Positions 42,300 to 49,573 of a DNA stretch of 64,000 bases are shown one piece after another. The notes under the pieces are model-generated. The model saw only the letters and a program-made list of their open reading frames with translations. It was not told the origin of the DNA and did not search any database. The position numbers and the translations under genes are program-made. Location of the stretch: positions 1,240,001 through 1,304,000 of the forward strand of contig NZ_CP133778.1 of the NCBI RefSeq assembly GCF_034347405.1. The letters run 5' to 3'. The DNA is from Pseudomonas sp. CCC3.1 (GTDB lineage Bacteria > Pseudomonadota > Gammaproteobacteria > Pseudomonadales > Pseudomonadaceae). Each line of letters starts with the position of its first letter. The stretch's first letter is position 1.

Positions 42300-43544
42300 T
42301 CAGGCAAATTGCCGTGCTTTACGCGTTTTCAAGGCCAACCCACGAGCTTGGGGTATCACCACGTTACCGCTGCAGACGATGTAAAAACGCTCAAGACCGG
42401 GAATCACGACGTTGGCCAAGGTAGTCCCCCGTTCGGAGCTAAACATGATGCTGATCCCCAGCTCTCTTTGATGCTGACGCATGTTTATCGCAAGTATTTG
42501 AATTTGTTCATCCAGAGCTGTCACGGCATAGGCCGCTGGCAAGGCGACGTTGTGCCTGTTTGCGGTGAGCATTAGGGCTTGCAGGTCCAATTGCAGGCAG
42601 CGTTGCAGGCGCGGAAAAACCGCTAAATGACGTTCCTGATGATAAAGATGGTGGGCGACTTCAGGCAGCTGCGCGCCCAATTGCATTTGCACCAGTTCGG
42701 TCAGGGCTCGAGTTACAGCATGTTCTGCAGACAGGGAGGTGCCTGAGCCGAAGATGCCCGCGTGCTGGCTACGAGGCAAGGTAAAGGCCAGATAGGTTTT
42801 GGCTTCAAATTCATTACTGATGTCGAGCACCACGACTTGCGCACTCAGTTCTACTTCGGCGTCGCGCCATAGCTGTGCCAAAGGCAGTTCAGCTCCAGGC
42901 CGCTCCAGCACGCGTAAGGGCTCTTTGTGCTGGTAGTAAAAATGATTGAGTAAAAACAGCGAGAGCGCGTCCCGCTCAAGGCATTCATTGATAGCGTGGA
43001 GCACGGCTTCGTTGTAGGTGGCGCCAATGGCAATTCCGCTGTTACAGCAGTAGCGGCGCAAGCTAGCGTAGTTGAAGGTGTCCTGTGCGAGCGGTGCATC
43101 CGCATAGTTCGGCAGGCTGAAGGCAATGGGGTAGTTGAAGCTGCTCTCGTCCAGAGGGCTTTGATAACGGCGACACGCAATGCGCGCGGTGCTGTTTTCG
43201 ATAACAGCATCCAGCAAACTGTCGTCTTGAAAAAAACCGGATCGCTCAAAACTGCTTGCGTCGACATAATCCAGCGCGGCATCCAGCCCGTGAAATTCGG
43301 TCAAGTAATGTTCTAGCGCTTCGTAGTAGGCGCCGGTCAGCGCGTTGTCTTTATCTCCCTTACCGGACCCCCCGGCCTGTTGGTGCAGGGTTGCGTGTCT
43401 CAGCATGACGCGTGCATTAACGATGCGTGTGCCGAGGATTTGCAGTTGGTCATGCAGATTTAATTGCTTAAGTTCATGTTGGATTTGGGTATTGGCTTGC
43501 ACCAAGTCACGTTCTCGTTCAGTGGGTACGAATAATGTGGGCAT
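42300..43544 (-). CDS. Stand-alone YcaO-domain protein of a putative RiPP cluster
   Basis: 414 residues, full YcaO domain. ATP-site elements are visible: SGKGDKDNALTGAYYEALEHY (residues 60-80; the position of the usual Ser in Sx3E is Gly71), the central CNSGIAIGATYNEAVLHAINE (from 167) ending in CLERDA (188-193), and GSGTSLSAEHAVTRALTELVQ (266-286). The tail has VVIPGLERF, as in McbD-like proteins, but no Pro-rich C-terminus. YcaO enzymes activate peptide backbone amides with ATP to make azolines, thioamides or amidines. There is no E1-like or RRE partner next to it, as in bottromycin-type stand-alone YcaOs. It follows the frameshifted peptide gene on the same strand after a hairpin. The start has only a weak ribosome site. 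Confidence 0.85.
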   Translation of the reverse strand: MPTLFVPTERERDLVQANTQIQHELKQLNLHDQLQILGTRIVNARVMLRHATLHQQAGGSGKGDKDNALTGAYYEALEHYLTEFHGLDAALDYVDASSFERSGFFQDDSLLDAVIENSTARIACRRYQSPLDESSFNYPIAFSLPNYADAPLAQDTFNYASLRRYCCNSGIAIGATYNEAVLHAINECLERDALSLFLLNHFYYQHKEPLRVLERPGAELPLAQLWRDAEVELSAQVVVLDISNEFEAKTYLAFTLPRSQHAGIFGSGTSLSAEHAVTRALTELVQMQLGAQLPEVAHHLYHQERHLAVFPRLQRCLQLDLQALMLTANRHNVALPAAYAVTALDEQIQILAINMRQHQRELGISIMFSSERGTTLANVVIPGLERFYIVCSGNVVIPQARGLALKTRKARQFA

Positions 43545-43552
43545 CAGAGTCT

Positions 43553-43583
43553 CGATAAAAGGAGGACCTTTTAAGCATCCTCC
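43553..43583 (-). terminator. Hairpin between peptide gene A and the YcaO gene (possible attenuator)
   Basis: GGAGGA (43561-43566) and TCCTCC (43578-43583) form a stem; on the minus strand TTTTAT follows. A leaky stop here would make more peptide mRNA than enzyme mRNA, a common RiPP arrangement. Confidence 0.5.
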
Positions 43584-43592
43584 CTGTGTGGG

Positions 43593-43728
43593 TTAATTGT
43601 CATGGTCAAGTTCGGATTTTTTAGCGTCGGTCAGTTGCAGACTTTCGATGTGTTGTTGTTCAGTCAAACTTTCAAGTTCTTCAAGGTCGGTCATTTTTTT
43701 GCGAATTTACGGCCATGTAATAACCCAT
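43593..43728 (-). pseudogene. RiPP precursor-like peptide gene A, frameshifted in an A7 tract
   Basis: A perfect AGGAG lies seven bases before ATG 43728. The frame reads MGYYMAVNSQKNDRP and stops at 43681. Removing one A from the A7 run (43694-43700) restores a 44-codon frame that ends at TAA 43593 with ...TEQQHIESLQLTDAKKSEL.... That restored product has the same length as peptide B and matches its TEEQHIERLQL block. The downstream part alone (ATG 43694) has no ribosome site. It is either a broken gene, a homopolymer sequencing error, or a gene expressed through slippage at the A tract. It stands upstream of the YcaO gene. Confidence 0.65.
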
Positions 43729-43804
43729 GGTATAGCTCCTTTGGTTTGGGGGGGTAAGAGTGCGCGGCAAATGACGGGCACTGTATTAATGTGTTGCGAG
43801 TGAA

Positions 43805-43833
43805 ATTTAATAATCATCATGTCGGTGTGTCAA
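43805..43833 (-). promoter_or_regulatory. Promoter of peptide gene A
   Basis: Minus strand TTGACA (43833-43828), 17-base spacer, TTAAAT (43810-43805), about 75 bases before the peptide start. The arrangement equals that of peptide gene B. Confidence 0.6.
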
Positions 43834-43940
43834 TGCACGGGGTGTTTATCAATGGCTGTTTCTGTGTAGTTATAATTATTGTTGTGGGATGTGTTTAATA
43901 AAGGAGCCGATAGGTATTAAGTTGGCTTTCAACGTGATGG

Positions 43941-44819
43941 CTACTCAGTAGTAAGCTTGTTAATGATCTGCAGTTCTTGCTTGATGGCTTTATATAAGCG
44001 GGGCTCAAAGGCATTGTGTCCCGCACGAACCAATCGGCTTCGGCCCTGGGAACGTTGTTGTAACCATCGCAGGCTTAACATGCCGCAGTGGTCGAAGACG
44101 CCTTGTACCATCGTTGTCATCGCGCCTACCTGCAGCGATACGTCTTCGGGGCGGCAAAAGTAGCGGTTTAAATGGTAATGCAGGTCCAGACGAATAGAGG
44201 CGATGGCGACGTCGTCGACAAACGCTTCCAGTTGATCGGTACTCAGTTTGTCGCATAACTGGGCTTTGCTCCAAAGCAGGGCGGCCGCTCTTTGCCGTTC
44301 GGCATTATCGCTGCACAGGGCGTCATGGATGTGCTGAAGCGTGTGCGGATTATCCGGGCTGCCAAGATGAGTCAAACTGTTGGCCAATGCTTGATCATAG
44401 GGTGCGTAGACCTCTTCAATCGGTACAAACACAGAGGCAACAACACTTCTCAGCACGCGCTCCTGATACTGATGCTGATACTGCAGCACCAGCCAGCTAC
44501 CCCAAGACACTCCCAGCAAGCTGATCTTTTCGAACCCGAAAAACTGCCGGAGTGAGTCAATATCTTCGACCAGTAAAGCCGTGCAGTTTTTCGTCAGTCG
44601 CCCTTGTGGCAACGAGCGGCCACAGCCGCGCTGATCAAACAACACAACCGAGAAAATCTCCAGGTCAAAAAAACCCAGGTGCTCGGGGCTGCTGTAACCA
44701 CCGGGGCCTCCATGGACAAAAAATACAGGTTCACCCGTAGGGTTGCCGTGACGCTCCCAATACAACTGATGGCCGTCTGAAGTCTGGAAGTGACCGCGCA
44801 GCGGCATGGTCGGGCTCAA
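43941..44819 (-). CDS. Alpha/beta hydrolase, proline iminopeptidase-like, in the RiPP cluster
   Basis: 292 residues. Proline iminopeptidase features: FFVHGGPGG (residues 34-41, oxyanion region), LFDQRGCGRS (60-69), nucleophile elbow GVSWGSW with Ser105, Asp243 in VQGVFDHCG and His268 in RAGHNAF, so the triad is complete. No signal peptide, hence cytoplasmic. In this context it may trim the N-terminus of the modified peptide or act on the backbone as BotH does in bottromycin synthesis; both are inference. The ATG overlaps the methyltransferase stop (ATGA), so the two are co-translated. A 212-base promoter region separates it from peptide gene A. Confidence 0.85.
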   Translation of the reverse strand: MSPTMPLRGHFQTSDGHQLYWERHGNPTGEPVFFVHGGPGGYSSPEHLGFFDLEIFSVVLFDQRGCGRSLPQGRLTKNCTALLVEDIDSLRQFFGFEKISLLGVSWGSWLVLQYQHQYQERVLRSVVASVFVPIEEVYAPYDQALANSLTHLGSPDNPHTLQHIHDALCSDNAERQRAAALLWSKAQLCDKLSTDQLEAFVDDVAIASIRLDLHYHLNRYFCRPEDVSLQVGAMTTMVQGVFDHCGMLSLRWLQQRSQGRSRLVRAGHNAFEPRLYKAIKQELQIINKLTTE

Positions 44820-45769
44820 GGCTGAGCCTCCAATACATAAAACTCAAACAACTCAAGGTGCCCCTCGCGTGCGGCCAATGAGGACTTCAACGTCAGGCCC
44901 AGTTTTTTTGCCCAGTAGCTGACGTTTACCAGCACAGGGGTGTGGCCAAACATGATCAGCAGAGCCCCCGGTTTGAGGGCGCGTGCAAACGTGCAGAATA
45001 GATCGTGGGCGTCGTCGCGGTACAGCACTTCCGCGTTCAGGAAGCGTAGAAACAGTACGTCGCAGCGACTGACCGTTTGCACCATGGTGGCTGCGTCGGC
45101 GTTGTGGAATTCCAGTGCAGGGTGCCGAAGACGCGCATGTTCGATCATGGCCGGGGAATGATCTGAGCCGATACAGTGCGTCTCAGGAAAGGCACGCGCC
45201 ATGCAACCGATAAAAGTACCCGTGGAGCAGGCCGGGTCATAGAGCAGTGTATTGGGCGTCATCAGCGGTTTCAGGAACGTGGTGCAGTAGTCGCGAAAGT
45301 GCCGTTCATCCTGGTCGAGTTGTTCGGCCTGTGCAGCAGCGTCGGCCCAATCAGCTTGCGACAGCACGCATTCCTGACCTGTGCTGTCCAGAAGCGGAAA
45401 CGGGAAGTAGATATCGCTGGTGGAGTGATGGATGGCCGCTTCAAACAGGTTGTTTTTGTCAACCTCGGCCAGTGGTGTGAACGAGATGCTGAACCCGCTG
45501 TCGCCATAGTTGATCTTGAACAGTTTCCCCAGCAGGTGATCAGGCAGCAGGCAACTTGATTGCTGCCAGCCCCGGTCTGTGGTTTGGGTCAACAGTTTGC
45601 GCCCGACGTAAACATCGTTCTGTACCGTCAGAAAAAAAAGAAAATTTAAGGTTGGCCCGGCGGGCGAGTTTAAACGTGCCGGTTGTTCAGGTGTACGGCT
45701 GAGTGCCTTGATCTGCCGGATAAGACCTAGTTCATTAGCTAACATTGAACATCGTGCAGTGACCGGCAT
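44816..45769 (-). CDS. SAM-dependent methyltransferase of the RiPP cluster
   Basis: 317 residues. The C-terminal half is a class I methyltransferase: motif I LLYDPACSTGTFIG (175-188), acidic residue in IGSDHSPAMIEHAR (Asp203), motif II-like region FHNADAAT and post motif RALKPGALLIMFG. The first 170 residues have no fold I recognise and may bind the peptide substrate. It is the first enzyme after peptide gene B, 76 bases downstream across a hairpin, and overlaps the hydrolase gene. Its substrate is presumed to be the peptide product; N-, O- or C-methylation cannot be told from sequence. Confidence 0.75.
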   Translation of the reverse strand: MPVTARCSMLANELGLIRQIKALSRTPEQPARLNSPAGPTLNFLFFLTVQNDVYVGRKLLTQTTDRGWQQSSCLLPDHLLGKLFKINYGDSGFSISFTPLAEVDKNNLFEAAIHHSTSDIYFPFPLLDSTGQECVLSQADWADAAAQAEQLDQDERHFRDYCTTFLKPLMTPNTLLYDPACSTGTFIGCMARAFPETHCIGSDHSPAMIEHARLRHPALEFHNADAATMVQTVSRCDVLFLRFLNAEVLYRDDAHDLFCTFARALKPGALLIMFGHTPVLVNVSYWAKKLGLTLKSSLAAREGHLELFEFYVLEAQP

Positions 45770-45792
45770 AAAGGCTCCTGTGGTTTGATCAT

Positions 45793-45838
45793 AATGCGCA
45801 ATGGGAAGCTGGGGTCAGACTGTCTCCCCATGGCGCAT
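45793..45838 (-). terminator. Hairpin between peptide gene B and the methyltransferase gene (possible attenuator)
   Basis: TGGGG (45810-45814) pairs with CCCCA (45826-45830) around AGAC/GTCT, and ATGCGC (45793-45798) with GCGCAT (45833-45838) extends the stem. There is no T run, so it may act on RNA stability or read-through instead of strict termination. Confidence 0.4.
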
Positions 45839-45845
45839 CAGTGGT

Positions 45846-45980
45846 TTACTCTAATTCAAGCTCGGTTTTTTCATCGTCGCTCAGTTGCAGACGTTCAATA
45901 TGTTGCTCTTCAGTTTCAGTTGTCAGGATTTCATCGTCGACAATTGCGTTGGCATTCATGCCGCGTACCATGTAGCCCAT
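45846..45980 (-). CDS. RiPP precursor-like peptide B, 44 aa
   Basis: A 44-codon gene (ATG 45980, TAA 45846) with AGAGAAAG upstream as ribosome site. The product starts MGYMVRGMNANAIVDD and ends in an acidic segment with TEEQHIERLQLSDDEK. Peptide A, once its frameshift is repaired, has the same length, the same MGY start and the same block (TEQQHIESLQL). The variable N-terminal part and conserved C-terminal part suggest an N-terminal core and C-terminal follower, as in the 44-residue bottromycin precursor. There is no Cys and no Ser or Thr in the first 19 residues, so azole formation near the N-terminus is unlikely; amidine, thioamide or methylation are more plausible. Function is inferred from the adjacent modifying enzymes. 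Confidence 0.65.
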   Translation of the reverse strand: MGYMVRGMNANAIVDDEILTTETEEQHIERLQLSDDEKTELELE

Positions 45981-46049
45981 AGTCTTTCTCTCTTCTTAAT
46001 AGTGGGTAGTTTTCGTGAGTCAGTGATTGTCTTTTTGCGTTGCAATATC

Positions 46050-46078
46050 AATTTAGGGCGGTCGGCGAGGAGTGTCAA
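46050..46078 (-). promoter_or_regulatory. Promoter of peptide gene B
   Basis: Minus strand TTGACA (46078-46073), 17-base spacer, TAAATT (46055-46050), 70 bases before the start codon. Confidence 0.6.
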
Positions 46079-46466
46079 TCCAGTGTTTAGTTGTTGAGTG
46101 AGCGTGTTGCCAAGAGTAAACGCACTTATTTATTATTTTTAGGTTGACCTGTTTAAATCCAATGTAGGTCTTTTGGTGTGAGTCGAGGGGCGGTTTAAAC
46201 ACTGTTTGCGGCAGTGGCTGTTGATATTTTAATTTGGAGTAAGTGTTTGAGTAAGTTGCGTGATTCGGAGGCGATGAGTTAGCGAGGGTGATTTTTATAA
46301 TGACTCTGTGGTTTATGGCTGTATGTCATGTAGGGTTTAGAGGGCTAAGCCAATGGGCAGGTTTTAATTCGTGATGCATTTGCGGATTAGTCTTGAAGAT
46401 GGTGTGTTTACCGTGAGCGATGTGATCGCTCAGTCGGTGTTTTCTATGTGTAATTAAGCATGCAGG
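46079..46466. other. AT-rich spacer without a supported gene
   Basis: This stretch between the peptide cluster and the nuo terminator is AT-rich compared with its neighbours. Only tiny frames exist, such as a 27-codon one at 46374-46457 (plus) without a good ribosome site. No inverted repeat or known element was seen. Confidence 0.5.
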
Positions 46467-46505
46467 CAAAAAAATACCCCGTGAAAGACAAACCTCCACG
46501 GGGTA
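46467..46505 (-). terminator. Terminator of the nuo operon
   Basis: TACCCCGTG (46475-46483) pairs with CACGGGGTA (46497-46505); the A run before it forms a T tract on the minus strand. Confidence 0.88.
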
Positions 46506-46525
46506 CGAGGTGCAGCAATCAGCGC

Positions 46526-47995
46526 TTAGCCAACCAGGCCCAGCGTTGCGCGCTGTACCAGTTCCAGCATTGGTTGCGGGTACACACCCAGCACGAATAC
46601 CAGGATCGAGACGGCCAGCAGCATGACGCCACCCGCTCTCTGTTCCCAGTTCAGTGGAGCATCGTGGCGATGCAGTTTTGGCTCTACCAGGTACAGGGTC
46701 ACCATCACGCGCAGGTAGTAGAACACGCCAATGGCGCTACCCAGGATCAAGGACGCTACCAGCCACCATTGGTGTGCTTCAACGCCGGTGGCGATGATGT
46801 AGAACTTGCCGATGAAGCCTGCGGTCAGCGGGATACCGGCCAGCGACAACATCATCACGGTCATGACCGCCGTCAGGTAAGGACGGCGCCAGAACAGGCC
46901 GCGGTACTCGTACAGCGCATCAGCGTCACGGCCTTTGTACGGCGAGGACATCAGGGTGATCACGCCGAACGCACCGAGGCTGGTGAGCACATAAGTGATC
47001 AGGTACACGCCAATCGCTTCCATGGCCATGCCTTTGCTCGCCACCAGGGCGATCAGCAGGTAGCCGAAGTGAGCGATGGACGAGAAGCCCAGCAGACGCT
47101 TGAGGTTGTTTTGGGTCAGAGCCAGCAGGTTACCGAACAGGATCGAAGCAATTGCGATCACGGTCAGGACGTCGCTCATCACACCGGTGGTTGCCGCCGG
47201 GGAGATCTGGAACAAACGCACCATCACTGCAAACACGGCCACTTTCGACGCAGTCGCCAGGAAAGCGGCCACCGGTGCCGGAGCACCTTCGTACACGTCT
47301 GGGGTCCAGAGGTGGAAAGGTACCAGCGACAGTTTGAACGCCAGACCCACCAGCATCATGCCCAGACCCAGCTGTGCAATGGCGCTAGGGGCGCCAGTGG
47401 CCGCCAGGGCGTGACCGATACCGCTGAAGCTCAGGCTGCCGGCTTCGGCGTACAACAGGGCCATACCGAACAGCAGGAACGCAGAACCTGCGGCCGACAG
47501 CACCATGTACTTGATGCCGGCTTCCAGCGAACGCTTGTTGAAGAAGGCGTAGGCCACCAGGCCGTAAACCGGTACCGAGAGCAGCTCCAGGCCGATAAAC
47601 AAGCCAGCCAGGTGTTGCGCGCTTACCAGAACAATACCGCCAGTGGCAGCCAGCAGGGTCAGCAGGTACAGCTCTTCACGGTTGCCCGGATAACCCGTGC
47701 CGCCTTCGCCCAGGTAGGCGTGTGCCAATGTCACACACGCCAGGGTCGCGACCAGGATCAGCCCGATGTACAGGTAGGCAAAGTTGTCCATCATCAACAG
47801 CGGGGTGACAGCCAGTGGAGCCACTTTCAACGCCGGGAAGATCGACAACAGTGCCAGGTTAAGACCCGCCACCGAAAGCAGGAAGGTCTGTGAGTGGTTG
47901 CGGCGCCACGCGATTGCCAGCATCACCACCACAACGGTGAGGCTGGTAATCAGCAGTGGAGCAAGCGCGATAAAGTGTTGGATCGTAAATTCCAT
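46526..47995 (-). CDS. nuoN: NADH-quinone oxidoreductase subunit N
   Basis: 489 residues from ATG 47995 (MEFTIQHFIALAPLLITSL). About fourteen membrane helices; an antiporter-like proton-pumping subunit with the conserved charged residues in FIGLELLSVPVYGLVAY (Glu) and GLAFKLSLVPFHLWTPDVYEGAP (Lys and motif HxWxPDVYEG). Last gene of the operon, seven bases after nuoM, and closed by a terminator. Confidence 0.95.
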   Translation of the reverse strand: MEFTIQHFIALAPLLITSLTVVVVMLAIAWRRNHSQTFLLSVAGLNLALLSIFPALKVAPLAVTPLLMMDNFAYLYIGLILVATLACVTLAHAYLGEGGTGYPGNREELYLLTLLAATGGIVLVSAQHLAGLFIGLELLSVPVYGLVAYAFFNKRSLEAGIKYMVLSAAGSAFLLFGMALLYAEAGSLSFSGIGHALAATGAPSAIAQLGLGMMLVGLAFKLSLVPFHLWTPDVYEGAPAPVAAFLATASKVAVFAVMVRLFQISPAATTGVMSDVLTVIAIASILFGNLLALTQNNLKRLLGFSSIAHFGYLLIALVASKGMAMEAIGVYLITYVLTSLGAFGVITLMSSPYKGRDADALYEYRGLFWRRPYLTAVMTVMMLSLAGIPLTAGFIGKFYIIATGVEAHQWWLVASLILGSAIGVFYYLRVMVTLYLVEPKLHRHDAPLNWEQRAGGVMLLAVSILVFVLGVYPQPMLELVQRATLGLVG

Positions 47996-48002
47996 AGCGC
48001 TC

Positions 48003-49535
48003 TTACCGGGCCGAAGCGAGTTGAGTGAAGGCGGTGCCGAGCCATTGCTGCACGCCATGCATGGTCGCAGCAGAGGTATCGAGGAACGGTTGCGGGTACA
48101 CGCCGATAACCACCAGCAGTACCGCCAGACCGAGCACCATGATCAGTTCACGCGCATCCATGCCGGCCAGTACTGCGTCGGACTTGGATGGGCCGAAGTA
48201 GGCGCGGTGAATCATGATCAGCGAGTAGACCGAACCAAACACCAGACCGGTTGTTGCAATCGCCGTGACCCAAGGGAAGCTGGCGAACGAGCCCATCAGA
48301 ATCAGGAACTCACCCACGAAGTTACCGGTACCCGGCAAGCCCAGCGACGCGGCGGCGAAGAACAGGCTGATGGCGGGCAGGTACGCGATCTTGGACCACA
48401 AACCGCCCATTTCACGCATGTCACGGGTGTGCAGACGCTCGTACAGCTGGCCGCTGAGGATAAACAGCGCGGCTGCCGAAACACCGTGTGCCAGCATCTG
48501 GATCACTGCACCTTGCAACGCCAGCAGGCTGCCGGAGTAGATGCCGATCAGCACAAAGCCCATGTGCGAAACGCTGGAGAAGGCGATCAGACGTTTGATG
48601 TCGGTTTGTGCGAAGGCCAGGAACGCGCCGTAGAAAATCCCGATCAGACCCAGGGTCATGGCAATCGGCGCAAACTCGGCCGAAGCGTTCGGGAACAGCG
48701 GCAAGGCGAAACGCAGCAGACCATACGCAGCGGTCTTGAGCAGAATGCCGGCCAAGTCGACCGAACCTGCGGTCGGTGCCTGGGCGTGAGCGTCAGGCAA
48801 CCAGGAGTGGAACGGTACAACCGGCAGCTTCACGGCAAACGCAATGAAGAAGCCGAGCATCAGGATGTACTCAGTGGTGAGCGACATCTTGGTTTTCAGC
48901 AGCTCGGCGTAGCTGAAGGTCAGCACACCGGTTTCATTGAAGTTGACCAGCACCAGACCCAGGATCGCCACCAGCATGATCAGGCCGGAAGCCTGAGTGA
49001 AGATGAAGAACTTGGTCGCGGCGTAGATACGGGTTTTCTTGCCGTCGGATGAGCTGTGACCCCAGAGCGCGATGAGGAAGTACATCGGCACCAGCATCAT
49101 TTCCCAGAAGAAGAAGAACATGAACAGGTCGATGGCGAGGAACACGCCAACCACGCCGCCCAGGATCCACATCAGGTTCAGGTGGAAGAAGCCCACGTGA
49201 CGCTGAATTTCTTTCCAGGAACACAGAACCGAGAGCACACCGAGCAGGCCGGTCAGCAGGATCATCAGCAGCGACAGACCGTCGAGTGCCAGATGGACGC
49301 TGATGCCGAAACGCTCGATCCAGGTGTGCTGGAACTCAAGCGCCCATGCCGGGGCAGCGCCCGGGTTCGGTGCCAGGTGGTAGTCGCCGTGAGCCCACAG
49401 CCAAAGGCCGAGTGCAAGCTCAAGAGACATGGTCAGCAACGCAATCCAGCGTGGCAGGGTAGGGCCGAAGCGCTCACCCAGCCAGCACAGCAGGCCGCCG
49501 ATAAAGGGGATCAGGATTAGCCAAGGCAGAATCAT
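48003..49535 (-). CDS. nuoM: NADH-quinone oxidoreductase subunit M
   Basis: 510 residues with about fourteen helices. The antiporter-like core is evident: FFFWEMMLVPMYFLIALWG (key Glu), FAVKLPVVPFHSWLPDAHAQAPTAGSVDLAGILLKTAAYGLLRF and DIKRLIAFSSVSHMGFVLIG. It is one of three proton-pumping membrane subunits. The gene lies 38 bases after nuoL. Confidence 0.95.
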   Translation of the reverse strand: MILPWLILIPFIGGLLCWLGERFGPTLPRWIALLTMSLELALGLWLWAHGDYHLAPNPGAAPAWALEFQHTWIERFGISVHLALDGLSLLMILLTGLLGVLSVLCSWKEIQRHVGFFHLNLMWILGGVVGVFLAIDLFMFFFFWEMMLVPMYFLIALWGHSSSDGKKTRIYAATKFFIFTQASGLIMLVAILGLVLVNFNETGVLTFSYAELLKTKMSLTTEYILMLGFFIAFAVKLPVVPFHSWLPDAHAQAPTAGSVDLAGILLKTAAYGLLRFALPLFPNASAEFAPIAMTLGLIGIFYGAFLAFAQTDIKRLIAFSSVSHMGFVLIGIYSGSLLALQGAVIQMLAHGVSAAALFILSGQLYERLHTRDMREMGGLWSKIAYLPAISLFFAAASLGLPGTGNFVGEFLILMGSFASFPWVTAIATTGLVFGSVYSLIMIHRAYFGPSKSDAVLAGMDARELIMVLGLAVLLVVIGVYPQPFLDTSAATMHGVQQWLGTAFTQLASAR

Positions 49536-49573
49536 GACGGGCTCAATTCCTTTCGCAATGTCGAAGGTTCATA

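Noticed and set aside
43681..43728. Programmed -1 ribosomal frameshift at CAAAAAAAT in peptide gene A
   Set aside because: A -1 shift at this tract brings TGA next, so it cannot reach the conserved C-terminal frame; only a +1 shift or loss of one A can.
45846..45980. Resemblance of VRGMNAN in peptide B to the microcin C heptapeptide MRTGNAN
   Set aside because: There is no MccB-like adenylating enzyme, the Asn is internal, and the cluster enzymes (YcaO, hydrolase, methyltransferase) do not fit microcin C.
46374..46457. 27-codon plus-strand frame upstream of the nuo terminator as another peptide gene
   Set aside because: No good ribosome site, no similarity to peptides A and B, and it lies on the opposite strand.
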